Notes under the pieces: generated by a model
Databases searched by the model: none
The model's input: only the letters and a program-made list of their open reading frames with translations
What the model was told of the DNA's origin: nothing
Assembly: GCA_015847255.1 (NCBI GenBank)
Contig: JADLZK010005824.1
Location: forward strand, 124,001-188,000
Length of the DNA: 64,000 nucleotides
Origin: Hyparrhenia diplandra
Lineage: Eukaryota; Streptophyta; Magnoliopsida; Poales; Poaceae
Direction of reading: 5' to 3'
Shown: positions 1-11,608 of the stretch, piece by piece
How positions within the stretch are numbered: position 1 is the stretch's first letter
How the letters are laid out: every line of letters starts with the position of its first letter
Translations under genes and position numbers: made by a program

Positions 1-480
1 TTTATTCTGCCTAATTTATGTTACTGTTTTCAATGTGTGTACAGGCCAACCTAGGTCTTCTATTTTGCAAAGCTGGATATCAGATGTATACATTGCAGTC
101 GCTAGGCTGGGGCCATACTTGAGATACAGTGAGTAAATGATCGACAATCAGAAACCGGGTCCGAGAGAGGCGTCAGTACTTGCTTCTTATTTCTTTCAGT
201 TTAGGAATCTGTAGAATTCTGTGTTGTGAAGTAGACAGGTAGCATTGCTTAAGGTATACCGCCTTTAACCTTAGCTACAAGATCGACTACCTAAAGAATT
301 GTGCAAAAGAAAGTAGCGAGTAATCCAGTCCGTCAAGTATATCGCTGACCTCCATGTGTTTGTGACATTGCTTAGGCAAAAAATAGACAAATATCTATTC
401 GAGCTGTTTTACGGTACTTGCATTTTCCTCCCGTTTCCTCCTATTTCTTCTATGAATTTTTAATTGTTGTCAAAAAGGGT
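1..480. other. Non-coding left edge, nothing recognised
   Basis: AT-rich sequence with no ORF or repeat that I recognise. A 19 bp C/T-rich motif (TTTTCCTCCCGTTTCCTCC) lies at 423-441. The same motif recurs as one arm of the inverted repeat at 9890-9960. Confidence 0.5.
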
Positions 481-801
481 ATATTGGTCATTTTAGGTGC
501 CTATGGCTGAGCCGCCCCCGCAGCCCCCGCACCCCTCGCCGGTTCACGCCCGTCTCTCGCGCGCGCCCGGGAACCCGACCCCGACGCCTCGTCCTCTTCA
601 CCGCGCTCGAGAAACCGCCGCCGCCAGCCCGCCCTCGCCGTCTCCGTCGCCCGCCCCTGCGCCGCCGCTGGCCCTCCATCGCCATCGCCATCGCCCGCGG
701 TGCCTCGCCACCGCCTCTCCTCATCATCGCCCGCCTTGCGCCGCCGCCGGCATGCCCTCGCACAAGATGCCGCCCCTCCTCCCTCCTCCCAGCCCTAGCC
801 C

Positions 802-2328
802 GTGCCCCGCCACCACCTCGCCCTCGCCGTCGCGCGGCGGTGCTGCCGCAGCTGGATTGCCCTCGCCAGCACTCGTCGCTGCGATCCCGTAGCTCCTTCC
901 TCCTCCCCGGCGCCCCCGGCTGACGCGAGCCGACCTGCAGCAGTGCGCCGACACGTGGTTCAAGATCAGAGGCAACAAGTAAGTTCCATTCCATGGAACT
1001 CTTGGCGATTCAGACATTCAGTCTAATTCAATTAATTCATTATTAGGAGCAATGTAGTGTAGTTGTGTCACTTTCCACTACGGAAGGTGCTTTCATGAAA
1101 TTGTTGTGGGCAGCAGTCAGCAATCATAGGTCGTGTCACTTGAATTCTCTATTGCTTAGTAGATCGATGCTGCTTTATCGAACTTTGTACTGCAGAAGAA
1201 TAGTTATTGGGGCTTAGGAGTCACAAATTGATTACAATAAGGGTCTCCCAAGCATTAATTTCTGTCTGTTAACCCTCCCAGTATAGTTTTTTGTGGTTTT
1301 AATATAAGAAACTGGGCTTAACCCCTTCCTCTAGAGAAATATTATAGAGCTGCTGTACATAATAAATGTAGTGAGAATTTAGCATCCAACTCAATTGCTT
1401 GGGGTTAACAGACAGAAATTAATCAAGTGTCTGTACCCAAGCTAACGGGGAATATCTTGTAGGTTCTTTTTACTCTTATGAGCTTGTAGGATAGTACCAT
1501 TGATAAAACTGTTTTTCCAGGAGATGTAGCCTATCTGATTGTTCTAAAAAGATTATATTATTTCTTTGTTTCAAATTTTTCAAGCAGCAATAATGAAAAT
1601 TTTCATGAAGAAGGGATTTTGGACGGACTTTTTTTTGCCTTCTCCATCATGCTGAATCTTTTTGTTCATTAAAATTGTTTTGTTTCTTGCAAGGTCCTCC
1701 GCTTGCAAGAATGCTTAAGCAAATACCAGAGAACTGATGCTGGAACCACTCTTCAGGTTTGCTGTACCTCATTGACTAGCAGTCTGATGGCTCCATGTTT
1801 ACACAGAAGGAACTCCCTAACTGTTTCAAATGGTGGATATTCTTTTAATCTTCAGGTTGATCTTGCCCATCTTTTAGCAACTTGTGATCAAGAACTTCGA
1901 GCATTCACTGCTGAGGTAACTATGTTTATTGAAGCACTATTGCCATGTTATACATTCCTCAGAAAGTATGACTTACATGGATACCATGTATATCTAGTGG
2001 TTTGTGATGCAATGCTATATTACTATCATAAGCCTATAGATTATGCATAAGCCTATAGATTATTTTATCATAAACACGTTCAATGCAGTATGTTGAAGAA
2101 AATGATAGGCTCAGAGCCATTCTCGGTGAATGGAGTGCTCGAGCCGCAAAGGTAATCTTGGTGCAGTGCTATTGTCTATTCATGTCATTTGTCCTTTTCT
2201 CGCTATCATATTTTTTTGAGTATGTTTGACAGCTTGAACGTGCGTTGGAGGCAGAGCGGGCGTCAAACATTGAATTGCGGAAAAACATTGCAAAGTTTAG
2301 AGGTCATTTCTACAAAGGGCAGGTCTGA
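802..2328 (+). CDS. Small coiled-coil protein, five exons, unidentified
   Basis: I read five exons joined in phase 0: 802-978, 1694-1756, 1856-1915, 2089-2151 and 2233-2328 (TGA at 2326). Every junction has GT-AG borders (for example CAA|gtaagt and gcaag|GTC). The product would be about 152 residues. The N-terminus comes from a GC-rich, Pro/Ala/Arg-rich exon and its start is uncertain. Residues 60-150 are charged and helical (LQECLSKYQR, ATCDQELRAF, ENDRLRAILGEW, ERALEAERASNIEL), which predicts a coiled coil. The short exons, all multiples of three, look like a genuine plant gene. I do not recognise the family and assign no function. The first exon may belong to a larger model starting further upstream, since ATG codons at 497 and 503 open other frames. 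Confidence 0.55.
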
Positions 2329-3143
2329 TTTCCCATGTCTGAGGAACATGTACATCTTCGGTGTATTATAGCTGGTTCCAGAATTTTACCTAAGACGACT
2401 GCTCGGGGAATACTAGAATTCGAGACGAACAGCGCAAATTTTGGATAGAGAAGAGCATCTCGGTAATCCATTGTAACTGAGATTGATTACGAGATTAGCA
2501 TATGATTGTTCGATGATGCATATGCATCTAGTGGTTTGTAGAATGCGTAGTTTGATGTATATATGTTCGTAGGTTTGATCATGTACGTCATAAAAGAAAT
2601 AGAGTATGATATTCTTATGGTTTAGGACTGTTGAGTATTATCATGGTGGTGTCTGCTGGTGTGGTTTGAAGGAGACAGGCAGATCTTATGAATATATCAT
2701 CGGAAGCTTATGGTCTTGTTTATGTGATCGCAATTGTTATGTGAATATTTCTAATGATGTGTGAACACTTCGGCATTGTGCACATCATAGTTTCCTCTGC
2801 TGCGTGCTGATGATTTAGCGAGCTGCCTGCTGGGCTTCGGCCCAAGAGAAAAACGAGTACGAATTGTTTCCAAACGTCCTAAAAAGTTTCTAGAGAGGCG
2901 AGGTGGGGATATCTGATCTGATCTGCGCACTGCGCTCTCTTTCCCTATGGGCCGAGCAAACCGATGTGGCCCACCCAGTCATCCCTTTACGAGATTAATC
3001 AAGGTTAAAAACAAACAGCGCTGGCATACTGAAGAACACACTTGAATGGTTAGTCCCCTAGAGTTTGATCCTATGCTCCTAGGATCGAAACGCATAGAAG
3101 CCTGTTTTTTTTACAAAATTTTTGGTTAATTGTTTCTATTCCA
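2329..3143. other. Intergenic, nothing recognised
   Basis: 3' flank of the coiled-coil gene followed by AT-rich sequence. There is no ORF over 60 codons with a recognisable product and no clear repeat until the tandem array begins. Confidence 0.5.
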
Positions 3144-4330
3144 CATCTCTCACCTAGCGACTAGAACATGTGTAAGAGATACGTGCCTTTCTATGAATCT
3201 ACATCATCACTTTATCTGAATCGACTCAAACCTTTTTGTCAACATGTCACACAAAAAATAAGGTGTCCATGCCAGTTTTTAAATTTTTTAGCTATATTAG
3301 TGTATTTTTAACTTTTTTTTCTTTAGTAAATCAACAAATAATTACAGTAATTACCGAACTTAGTCCGAAAATTGCACAGATGCACACAACATCATAGTTT
3401 GGATCCATAAACACTCCATTAAAGTTTGAGATGATTTGGAGAAAGTGGTACTATACTTCCCACACAAACATGAACATCTCTCACCTAGAGACTAGGATAT
3501 GTGTGAGAGATGCGTGCCTTTTTGAGTATGTGCATCATCACTTTTTCTGAATCGACTCAAACTTTTTGCCAACATGTCACACCAAAATTTTATTTTCATG
3601 AAATTTTTTATTTTTTTTTATCTACATTAGTGTATTTTTAACTTTTTTTCTTTAGTAAATCAACAAATAATTACAAAGAATTGGTGAACTTAATCTGAAA
3701 AATTGCACGTGATAAGACAACATCATAGTTTGGCTCCATAAACACCTCATTAAAGTTTGAGATGATTTGAAGAAAGTGGTACTATACTTCCCACACAAAC
3801 ATGAACATCTCTCACCTAGAGACTAGGACATGTGTGAGAGATGCATGCCTTTCTCGAGTATGTGCATCATCACTTTTCCGAATCGACTCAAACTTTTTGT
3901 CAACATGTCACACCAAAATGTTATTTCCATGAAATTTTTTAGATTTTTAGCTACATTAGTGTATTTTTTAACTTTTTTCTTTAGTAAATCAACAAATAAT
4001 TACAAAGAATTGGTGAACTTAGTCCGAAAATTGCACAGATGCACACATCATCATAGTTTGGCTCCATAAACACTCCATTAAAGTTTGAGATGATTTGGGA
4101 AAAGTGGTACTATACTTCCCACACAAACATGAACATCTCTCACCTAGAGACTAGGACATGTGTGAGAGATGTGTGCCTTTCTGGGGGTGTGCATCATCAC
4201 TTTCTCTGAATCGACTTAAACTTTTTGTCAACATGTCACACCAAAATGTTATTTTCATGAAAATTTTTAGAATTTTTTTAGCTACATTAGTGTCTTTTTA
4301 ATATTTTTTAGTAAATCAACAAATAATTTT
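3144..4330. repeat. Tandem array of ~330 bp units, about 3.6 copies
   Basis: The phrase CATCTCTCACCTAG starts at 3144, 3475, 3806 and 4134, giving spacings of 331, 331 and 328 bp. Each copy carries the same order of landmarks: a GTGTGAGAGATGCGTGCC-like block, AATCGACTCAAAC, CAACATGTCACACCAAAAT, AGTAAATCAACAAATAATT, and ACTTCCCACACAAACATG. The last copy is truncated near 4330. Unit length and head-to-tail order resemble a small satellite array. No coding capacity is conserved between units. Confidence 0.9.
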
Positions 4331-5064
4331 GAAAAAAAATGTGAGGGCTCAAAGACAGTCCCATGCTTTGTTATAGGATTTGGACCAGGATAGCTTAATT
4401 GGGCCTAGTCAGCATTGTTGCATCCTCACAAGGAATCATATTTATACCACCTCGCTAAGAGTAAAGCACCCATGCCCAGGCAATGCTATAAATTAAGCCC
4501 TTTCTACACTCCGACTGCACGCCGCATCCTTATTTTTGATTGAAATTTGATTCGATGGTTTGAATTTATGAATGAATGATTGAATATGAATTATGAAATT
4601 TAAAATTATTAGAGTTTCATATTAAGAATTTTAAATTAGGAATCCGAAATTTAGAATTTGAATTTTAAATTGAGTCACTTAGTAATGCAGATTCGTAGCT
4701 GTTGATATTCAGCAGTCACTAAAAAAAAATCCACGTGTACCCGCAACATCCTGTCCTGGGCCAGCATGCTTCGTGCTATACAGTGTGCTAGGCCCAACAT
4801 CACAGAACGAACTGCGACACACTTGGCCAACATCATAGAACGAACTGCGACACACTCAGATTTTATTCAACAAGGAACAACTGGATTACAATCATGGGCA
4901 CCAGCCTAGTATATAAAGTTGTCTGTCGAGGGCATTGGGCCTGTCACTGCAGCCCATAGGATGAAAAGGTGAATACAAACTTCTCTCATTGGTACACTTG
5001 AGGTCTATCGAACTCGCCTTGAGGTCTGCCTCAAGGGTTGCCATCGTCGTCCAGGTCTTCTTAG
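4331..5064. other. Intergenic with a ~34 bp direct duplication
   Basis: AT-rich, no gene seen. Two adjacent copies of a block containing AGAACGAACTGCGACACAC lie at about 4791-4857. The 4857-5060 stretch could be the remains of an older element, but no termini were found. Confidence 0.4.
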
Positions 5065-5153
5065 CTGTCCCTCGTTGGATTCTGCTTCAAGAATGATGAT
5101 CTTCTGTTAGTGTACGAGTACATGCAAAGAGGCAGCCTGGAAGAGATATTGCA
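5065..5153 (+). pseudogene. Receptor-like kinase exon fragment
   Basis: After a possible splice acceptor (cttcttag at 5057-5064), the + frame reads SLVGFC, then KNDDLLLVYEYM, then QRGSLEEILH. This is the conserved plant receptor kinase stretch from subdomain IV (LVGFC) through the hinge VYEYM to the start of the helix after it. Only about 30 residues remain. The solo-LTR-like element begins at the next base (5154). Beyond that element the frame does not resume as a kinase, and no ATP-binding loop or catalytic loop is present nearby. It is a gene fragment, either captured or left over from decay. Confidence 0.7.
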
Positions 5154-7888
5154 TGTAACACCCGGTTTTAAGAACAAAACCAGATGAAGCCATATGTGAG
5201 CCCTGGAAGTCAAATCTCACATATAGTTTACAAAATAATGGTAATCAATTCACAATGCTTAAAAATAAACGAACCTAACAAAAAAAACATAACCTCAGCT
5301 AGCAGACAGCGGAAAGACTCTGTTCTTCGATGTAGGCACCACAGTGGAACGGCCGACCCGGTTGATCACAAGCCTAACTTCTTCCCGAGGTGTGGGGGAA
5401 TAGCAAGAGTGAGTCCATGTCGAACTCCGCAAATATAGTTAGGCAATATCTAACCCAAAACCCATGATCATTATAACATAAATAATGAATAGCATGAAAT
5501 GATAAATCATGATCAATTTAATAAGCATGTAATTCTATTCATAGATGTCTCCAAGGCCATTCATGACCCTTGAATAAATTTTGTTATAACAGTTTTTAAC
5601 TCAGGTGCAGAGAGGTGTACACTTTCACTACGGGTCATGGTTTCCACCGCCAGTAGGTTCATGACTCCCCAAACAAATGAAAACCATATAAAGCCGTTCA
5701 AAGGCCCTCCTAAAAATATTAAGTGGCCAACGAGCTACAACCCCGTTTCTCCCAATTCGGCAAACCACCAACAAAGTTAGGTAGAACCCCCGAACAACTA
5801 GAGTCGAGCCATGTAACCCCCATAGCTGTATCTTTGTATATATGGGATGATCACAAATGAATAAGTCGAACCATGTTATCAACAATTCATATTTAACGTT
5901 CGGTGCATAAACATTAAGCAAGCCATAAGATCATGGTTTAAAGATAACATATCCCAAAACTATACTTGCCTTATTTAGATATCCTTCTTCAAGTCCAAAG
6001 CTTTCAAGTCAACACCTTGTTGATCACAAACTCCTTCTTGATCACCAACGTAAATCTCACCGTCTACTTGGTTCCAATCAACAACACACAACCATACGGG
6101 CCAATCATGCATAACAAAAAAGGGCTACAATTAGAACAATACACCAACAATGATAAAATAATTTGAAAATATTATAACACCAATCTACACGTCACTACGA
6201 TCACACGGGCGTAAGGATCACCGAAATCGGACTAAAAATGGAGAAGATACACACTTTTGAAGATTTGCATGAATGAAATAATAAACTAAATATGATTTCG
6301 AAATTTAAAGATTGAAAACCTACTAAACAGCAGCATAAACATCTAGGTTACGGAATTACGTATCTAATCTAAAGTTGAACGGTTCAAATTGGATTTAAAA
6401 CGGAGAAGTTATGGGCATTTGAAATTAGATGGCAAAACTGTAAATACTTAATACTTGATTTCGAAATAAAATAAATAAAAAGGTAAATCAGATTTGAACA
6501 TGCTGAAGAACGATGAGTAGAAGTAGAAGAAAATCTAGGGTCTCTTTAGAAAAACTGCCAATGAAAGGGTATCTTCTAATCTTGACTCTCGATCTAGAAT
6601 TGGATGGCTCAGGGTGATGGATGTGTATGTGTATTTAGATTGTATTCCTAGATTTATTTTTCTCAAGGAAACCGGCAAGAAATCAGATTGATGTCGTCAT
6701 GATGTCATCAAAGCTAGGATTGATGTCATCAAGCAAGCTAGCGACGATGTCGTCAAGTAGGAACATGGCTGGTGCTTTGTCATGGCAACCAACGTTACTT
6801 GCACATGCATGCGGAGGGCAGCTAGCAGGAAGTAGCGCCGGCGAGGGTGGCCATTTCTAGCAGTGAGGAAGTTGCCGGAGTTCACTGTGAGGACCATAGA
6901 AGACACGGTGATGTTCTGGTCTAGTACGAGAAGAGAGTGGGGAAGATGGCAAGCTCACCACGGGCGATCTTGACGCCGGAAGACGGACGACGGCGATGTG
7001 AGGCCTGGAACAGCGGACCTCAGGAACAAATAAGATGGAGCGGCGGGGCGACTCGACGGAAAAACGATTCCTGCGAAGTCCGGTGTCGATGAGCACACGA
7101 CAAAAAGAAAGAGCGAGACATAGACGATGCTGAGAAGTTTTCTACCAAGGAAACTGCCCGACGGATAGCTCTGGGCAACAAAGATGCAGAAGGTGCCCAC
7201 GGCAGCTTCGGCAGATGAGGTTTTGCACTCGGCGAGATCCAAAGCAGGGCAAAGGCGCAGCTTGGGCTTGCTGGCGGCGCGTAGATGGAAACCGGGAAGC
7301 AGCACGCGGGGTCGACTTATATAGGGCTGGGCACGTACGCATACAAGGAAAGGATACCGGGATGTGCAGAGTCCGCTGCCGTGATGGAGTCCAACTCGAA
7401 CGAATAGAGGAAGGAAGGAACGACGCTGAGTTGATCCAGCGGTATCGGCCAGAGAGGAAAAGGCAGCGATGCTGCTGTGCTTGGATTTGACCTGGGCCAC
7501 ATCGACAGCAGGCCATGAGGGAAGAACGAGCTAGCGAAGGCAAGGATCAATGCCACACGGGACAAAGAAAAATAAATGGCCATCGTCTATGAGAAACTGA
7601 TGGGCCAACAGCAATAGAAGAAGAAATAAAAATCCTTTTCTATTTATTTGGACATCTTTGCAAATGAGAGTTTCAAAAGAATTTAAATACCTTTTTGAAT
7701 CAAACCGAAGACCAAACAATAAAAAAATAAACAATGCTTCAGCATGAATGCACAACCATGTTTCTAAACCCTATATTAAATTTTAATTTAATGAAAAATG
7801 TTAATTTTCCTACATTTCATGAACACAAAGATTCACAATTAAGTCAATTTAAAACTATTTCAAAAGAGCCAAAATTTGGGGTGTTACA
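5154..7888. mobile_element. Solo-LTR-like retroelement, 2735 bp, TSD TTGCA
   Basis: The element starts TGTAACACCC and ends GGGTGTTACA, so it has the TG...CA termini of an LTR with a 10 bp terminal inverted repeat. It is flanked by a perfect 5 bp target duplication, TTGCA, at 5149-5153 and 7889-7893. No gag-pol reading frame is found inside. The interior holds only short, overlapping GC-rich ORFs around 6950-7500 on both strands. A single long LTR left after recombination is the simplest reading; a non-autonomous large LTR derivative is an alternative. It sits immediately after the kinase fragment. Confidence 0.8.
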
Positions 7889-7893
7889 TTGCA

Positions 7894-8672
7894 TGATGTG
7901 TTTAGCTGCTTCACTCCTTTTAGCTTTCTGCCCATGCTGTTGCCATGTGCTTATTGTTCAACTGAAAAAGAATGCAAGAGCTATGAATCTCAGAAATGAA
8001 TATAGATCAAAAAACACTAAAACTAACAGGTCACACATGGTGCACAAACTTCAGTTACTTCACTAGTGAAAAAAATCATTACTAATTTGGCTACAGTTGC
8101 CCGGAGCTATGAATGAAGCTGCAATGCAACAAGTTTAAGTAACTACCACTGCTTCCTAACAGGCCCGTTGATGCCAATGCAACAGTTGCATAACCATTCA
8201 ACACCTTTACATCAAGATAACTGATTTATACTAAGAACAAAGCCAAGAAATGAACATCAATGAACATCTGTTGGGTGCAGTTTTTTTAAAGCATAATTCT
8301 AATTTTATATTCTTGGTCACTCAGTTCTCTCTGACAGATAGTACTTCTACATTCAGTATAATTTATACTATGATTTCACTACTTTCACTATTTTCCTGTC
8401 CATACGATAGTTTATACTATGATTTCACTACTTTGTTGCCGTCAGTATTATTTATACTATGATTTCACTACTTTCACTATCTGACAGATAGTACTTCTAG
8501 ATTCTAAACAGAGAAAAATGAGACTTCACTATTAACCATTGAGCTGTGCCCCCTCCACTTTTGTCCGGTGCAATCAGAGAATGTTTTCTGGTGTACCATT
8601 TGCAGTTTTCATAAAGATTGTATGAGGATATAGAGTCATTGAATCCAAATGAAAATGAAACCATATAAGGTG
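7894..8672. other. Intergenic with short direct repeats
   Basis: No gene seen. The block TTTATACTATGATTTCACTA occurs three times, at 8362, 8411 and 8451. It is bracketed by two copies of CTGACAGATAGTACTTCTA (about 8332 and 8482). The sequence from 8059 begins CACTAGTGAAAAAA, which resembles a transposon end, but no partner was found. Confidence 0.5.
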
Positions 8673-9292
8673 TCATTTCTCCTTGATATTTCTTTCATCC
8701 GCTGCAGATCTTCCCGAGTATAGACAGGCGCATTTGCCTCTTTGTTAAGAAGCAACACATTATTTGCGATAAGGGCAGTTCTACATAGTAATACAAAACC
8801 ACATCATACTTCAGAAATAGATAGATAATTGAAGTCAGCTTTGGTGAGGGTCAGTCATAGCTGAACTAACCTGAACACGCCACTAACACTTCCCTTGCTT
8901 TTCCCTGGTAGAGCCTTGTATACACCGACAATTGAAACACGGTCGCCAGGTTTGCAACAATCTACAAGATCATCTTCCACAATAGCATCGACAGTTCTTG
9001 GGAGCTGTCCAGGCGCAGAATTTTCAGGCACTTCTTGCATGGACAATGTCTGGTGATCCTTGTATCCACACATCCCATACTCGGTGACCAACAAGTTACC
9101 ATTGTCATCCTAGACATTCCAGATTGAGCAGCATTACAACTAAGTACCAAAGGGATTGGTTGGATGAAATTGCAGATAGCAAATGGGAACATACCCTTGT
9201 TGGATAAACAGAGCCTGTAGGCAAGCCTACAAAGAAGTGATGTCCCTGTATTCACGCGAGAGAAATTGCCCAGTGACAGGGCAGAAGTGAAC
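8673..9292 (-). pseudogene. MCM3: MCM3 replication-licensing helicase fragment, three exons
   Basis: Read on the minus strand, three consecutive exons match the N-terminal region of plant MCM3, a subunit of the nuclear MCM2-7 helicase. Exon A (about 9292-9195) gives VHFCPVTG, FLSREYRDITS and VGLPTGSVYPTR. Exon B (9109-8871) gives LLVTEYGMC, YKDHQTLSMQEVPENSAPGQ, and CKPGDRVSIVGVYKALPGKS. Exon C (8780 to about 8673) gives NKEANAPVYTREDLQRMKEI. Splice sites are kept, so this is a DNA-level copy and not a processed transcript. One base is missing at about 9231 inside the SFVGLP segment of exon A, shifting the frame. The AAA+ ATPase domain with Walker motifs is absent. Upstream on the same strand it abuts unrelated GC-rich sequence. 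Confidence 0.85.
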
Positions 9293-9720
9293 ATGGCCAC
9301 GGCCTTGGTCGCATTCAGGAGGACGCCGCCGCCACGGTTGCTCACCGCGGCCACCCACCCGTCGCCGTCGGGGACCCTGAACGCACCACCCAACCACCGA
9401 GCCAGGTCCACGCGCGTCCTCCTCGGCGCCGGCGCTCTTGATGGCGGCGAGCAGCGAGGCGTTGCTTCAAGGGACCATGGAGAGCTTCGGCGGCCTCCCT
9501 GGCACCTCCACGCCGGCGGCGCGCCCTCCACAACCACCACGGCCATGGGGCGACGAGGGGGCGAATACGGTGGCGGCGCACCCCTCCCCAGCACCTCCAC
9601 GACGGCGGCGGTGGCGGCGGCGGCCGGATCCCGTCCCCGGCGACTGGATCCAGGCGTCGGCGGCCGCCGGATGCAGCCCCACACCCACGGCGACGGCTGT
9701 GGCACGAGGAACCCTAGGAA
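9293..9720. other. GC-rich segment fused to the MCM3 fragment
   Basis: Very GC-rich sequence, open in several frames on both strands; the longest minus-strand frame runs 9705-8962 into the MCM3 exon but out of its frame. The product is low-complexity Pro/Ala/Arg and resembles no family that I know. It looks like a 5' exon or promoter piece joined to the MCM3 fragment, as in gene capture by a DNA transposon. No element termini were fixed. Confidence 0.35.
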
Positions 9721-9889
9721 TTTTGTAAAAAAAAAGTTAATAAGAACACATTATCTAACTATAGTTAATGAATCATGATGTCAAAACTATACTACTCAAA
9801 ACATAGTTATGAAGTTACTATTTTACCCTTAATCAAAATAAAAAACTCTGAAGTAATGCAATTACCGCGGGTCCTAATCTCGGATCTGC

Positions 9890-9960
9890 GGAGGAAACGG
9901 GAGGAAAAAATTTCCCCCGGCCCACACCATAGACACATCATTTTTCCTCCCGTTTCCTCC
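9890..9960. repeat. Perfect 20 bp inverted repeat, 31 bp loop
   Basis: GGAGGAAACGGGAGGAAAAA at 9890-9909 is the exact reverse complement of 9941-9960. Nineteen bases of the second arm recur at 423-441. It could be a transposon terminal or subterminal repeat, or a nested pair of ends. Confidence 0.75.
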
Positions 9961-11608
9961 AACCCATTTCCTCCTGTTTCCTCATGCCCGTTGTCGTCGG
10001 ATCGAACGCTTTACCGGTCGATGTGAGCCATCAAACTTTTCCCCAATTATTGTAAAAATTTCATATCTATTCACTTTAGCACTATCTATTAAATTTGATT
10101 TCTCTAAATCAAGTGTTACAGTGTCTTTGCGAGAAGATCATCATTGCATATCAAAACAAAAGAGTGTTTTTTTGTTCGGTTGGTACATCCGAACATAGTT
10201 GTACTGTACTCTAGTCCATCAGGCATTCATGACCTTTGCCTCAAAACATTTTTTTCTCCTTCATTCATTATCACAAACTTGTTCAATCTTCTGCTATGTG
10301 CTACTATAAATTTCTCAAAGAATTTATTGCTTGAAAAGGAGAAACATTAGTGTTTGATCGCAATCAATTAATCCGAATTGAGAAGAGAGTGACTATTTTT
10401 AGTGTCAAAGTGACTCCTTCCATGAACCTAAATATACTTGAAAGTTTGATCAGTTAGCACCTATGTTTTCAATATCTAAGATGATAATTCATTTAAAAAA
10501 CTCTCTTACTCTAAAGGCTGTTTTGCTAAATATCATTACAACATTTACTATTTATTATTGCACGAGTGATCATGTAGTTCTTATTTCTTACTGCCTATTC
10601 AGCCTATTTGTTGTTCTTCGGTTTCGTATTTCTCTTTTTGTTAGTGAGGTTCCAATTATTTGGTTTTATCAGGCCTGGTGCTATGCTAACACAGCTTTTT
10701 GGTTCATTATTTCCTGCAGTTATGGCTTTACTTGGCTACCTTCCTGCAGTTTACATCTTTTTGTTTTTTACATGAGCTTTCTATTGCAACAAATCTTAAG
10801 GGGAAAAAGCAATGTCGTGCTGCTATTTGATTCACCACCTTGTTTGAACGAAGAGATTAGTTGTTTATAGCATGCACGACCTAGGGCCGTTGGTCTTCTC
10901 CCAAGATGAACATAAAGATCCGCCATTTTGTTGCCTGGTAATCTTCTCTACTTGCTTCTATATATCATTGAACTATTTAATGAGCAAATAATGCAATAAG
11001 GTAAATAGTTTGCATGTCAATTCATGCACTTTGTTATTTCTGTCAAATGATTTTATCTTAAAAAAAACATTGCAGGTCTGCTACAACAGAGACCAGGAAG
11101 GATGCCAGCCGTAAGCCTAAATCTTTTTTTTTGATTTTTGCTCAGTTGTTTTTCGAAATCTTCAGGGCACTGTGGACATGCCCATCCATGAAGGTAACAG
11201 GATTACATATTAACTTAATGCATTTCCTGGTGCTATGGATAGTACTAAAACACATTGATGTTCAGTACACTATTTCGTACAACAATCACAAGATATTTGT
11301 CCTTACATGACAGCACAACATGCTCCTCTTGCCGTTTCAATAGTTTCATCCGTAATTTTATAGCTAATTTCCAACCTAGCCGGCAACTTGCATATTTACT
11401 TGGTACTGTAATTTTTATCGAAAAATATGTCTTCCTTACATAATTATTATAGCACTACCCACTGCATATTTTTTTCCAACAATAATCGTAAGCACAATAA
11501 TTTTCCAGAGAGGCTAAACCAAATTCAGGTTACCTCATGGTCAAACAATAAAATTAAATTCTTTAATTCCACCACCAGCTAGGTCTGCCAGAATGATTTA
11601 GATTGAAC
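9961..11608. other. Gene-poor AT-rich stretch
   Basis: The only long frame is 10463-10870 (+). It encodes 135 hydrophobic residues rich in Phe, Leu, Ile and Tyr without a recognisable domain, and its base composition equals that of the surrounding non-coding DNA, so I do not call it a gene. Nothing else is supported. Confidence 0.4.

Noticed and set aside
497..892. 131-codon Pro/Ser-rich ORF at the left
   Set aside because: Low-complexity GC-rich sequence open in several frames. Only the frame joining the 978 donor fits the downstream exons.
3144..4330. CRISPR-like regular repeats
   Set aside because: Units are about 330 bp and contiguous, in a plant genome; they are a tandem array, not repeat-spacer units.
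10463..10870. 135-codon plus-strand ORF encoding a hydrophobic protein
   Set aside because: Base and codon composition equal the surrounding AT-rich DNA, no family resemblance, no splice or promoter context.
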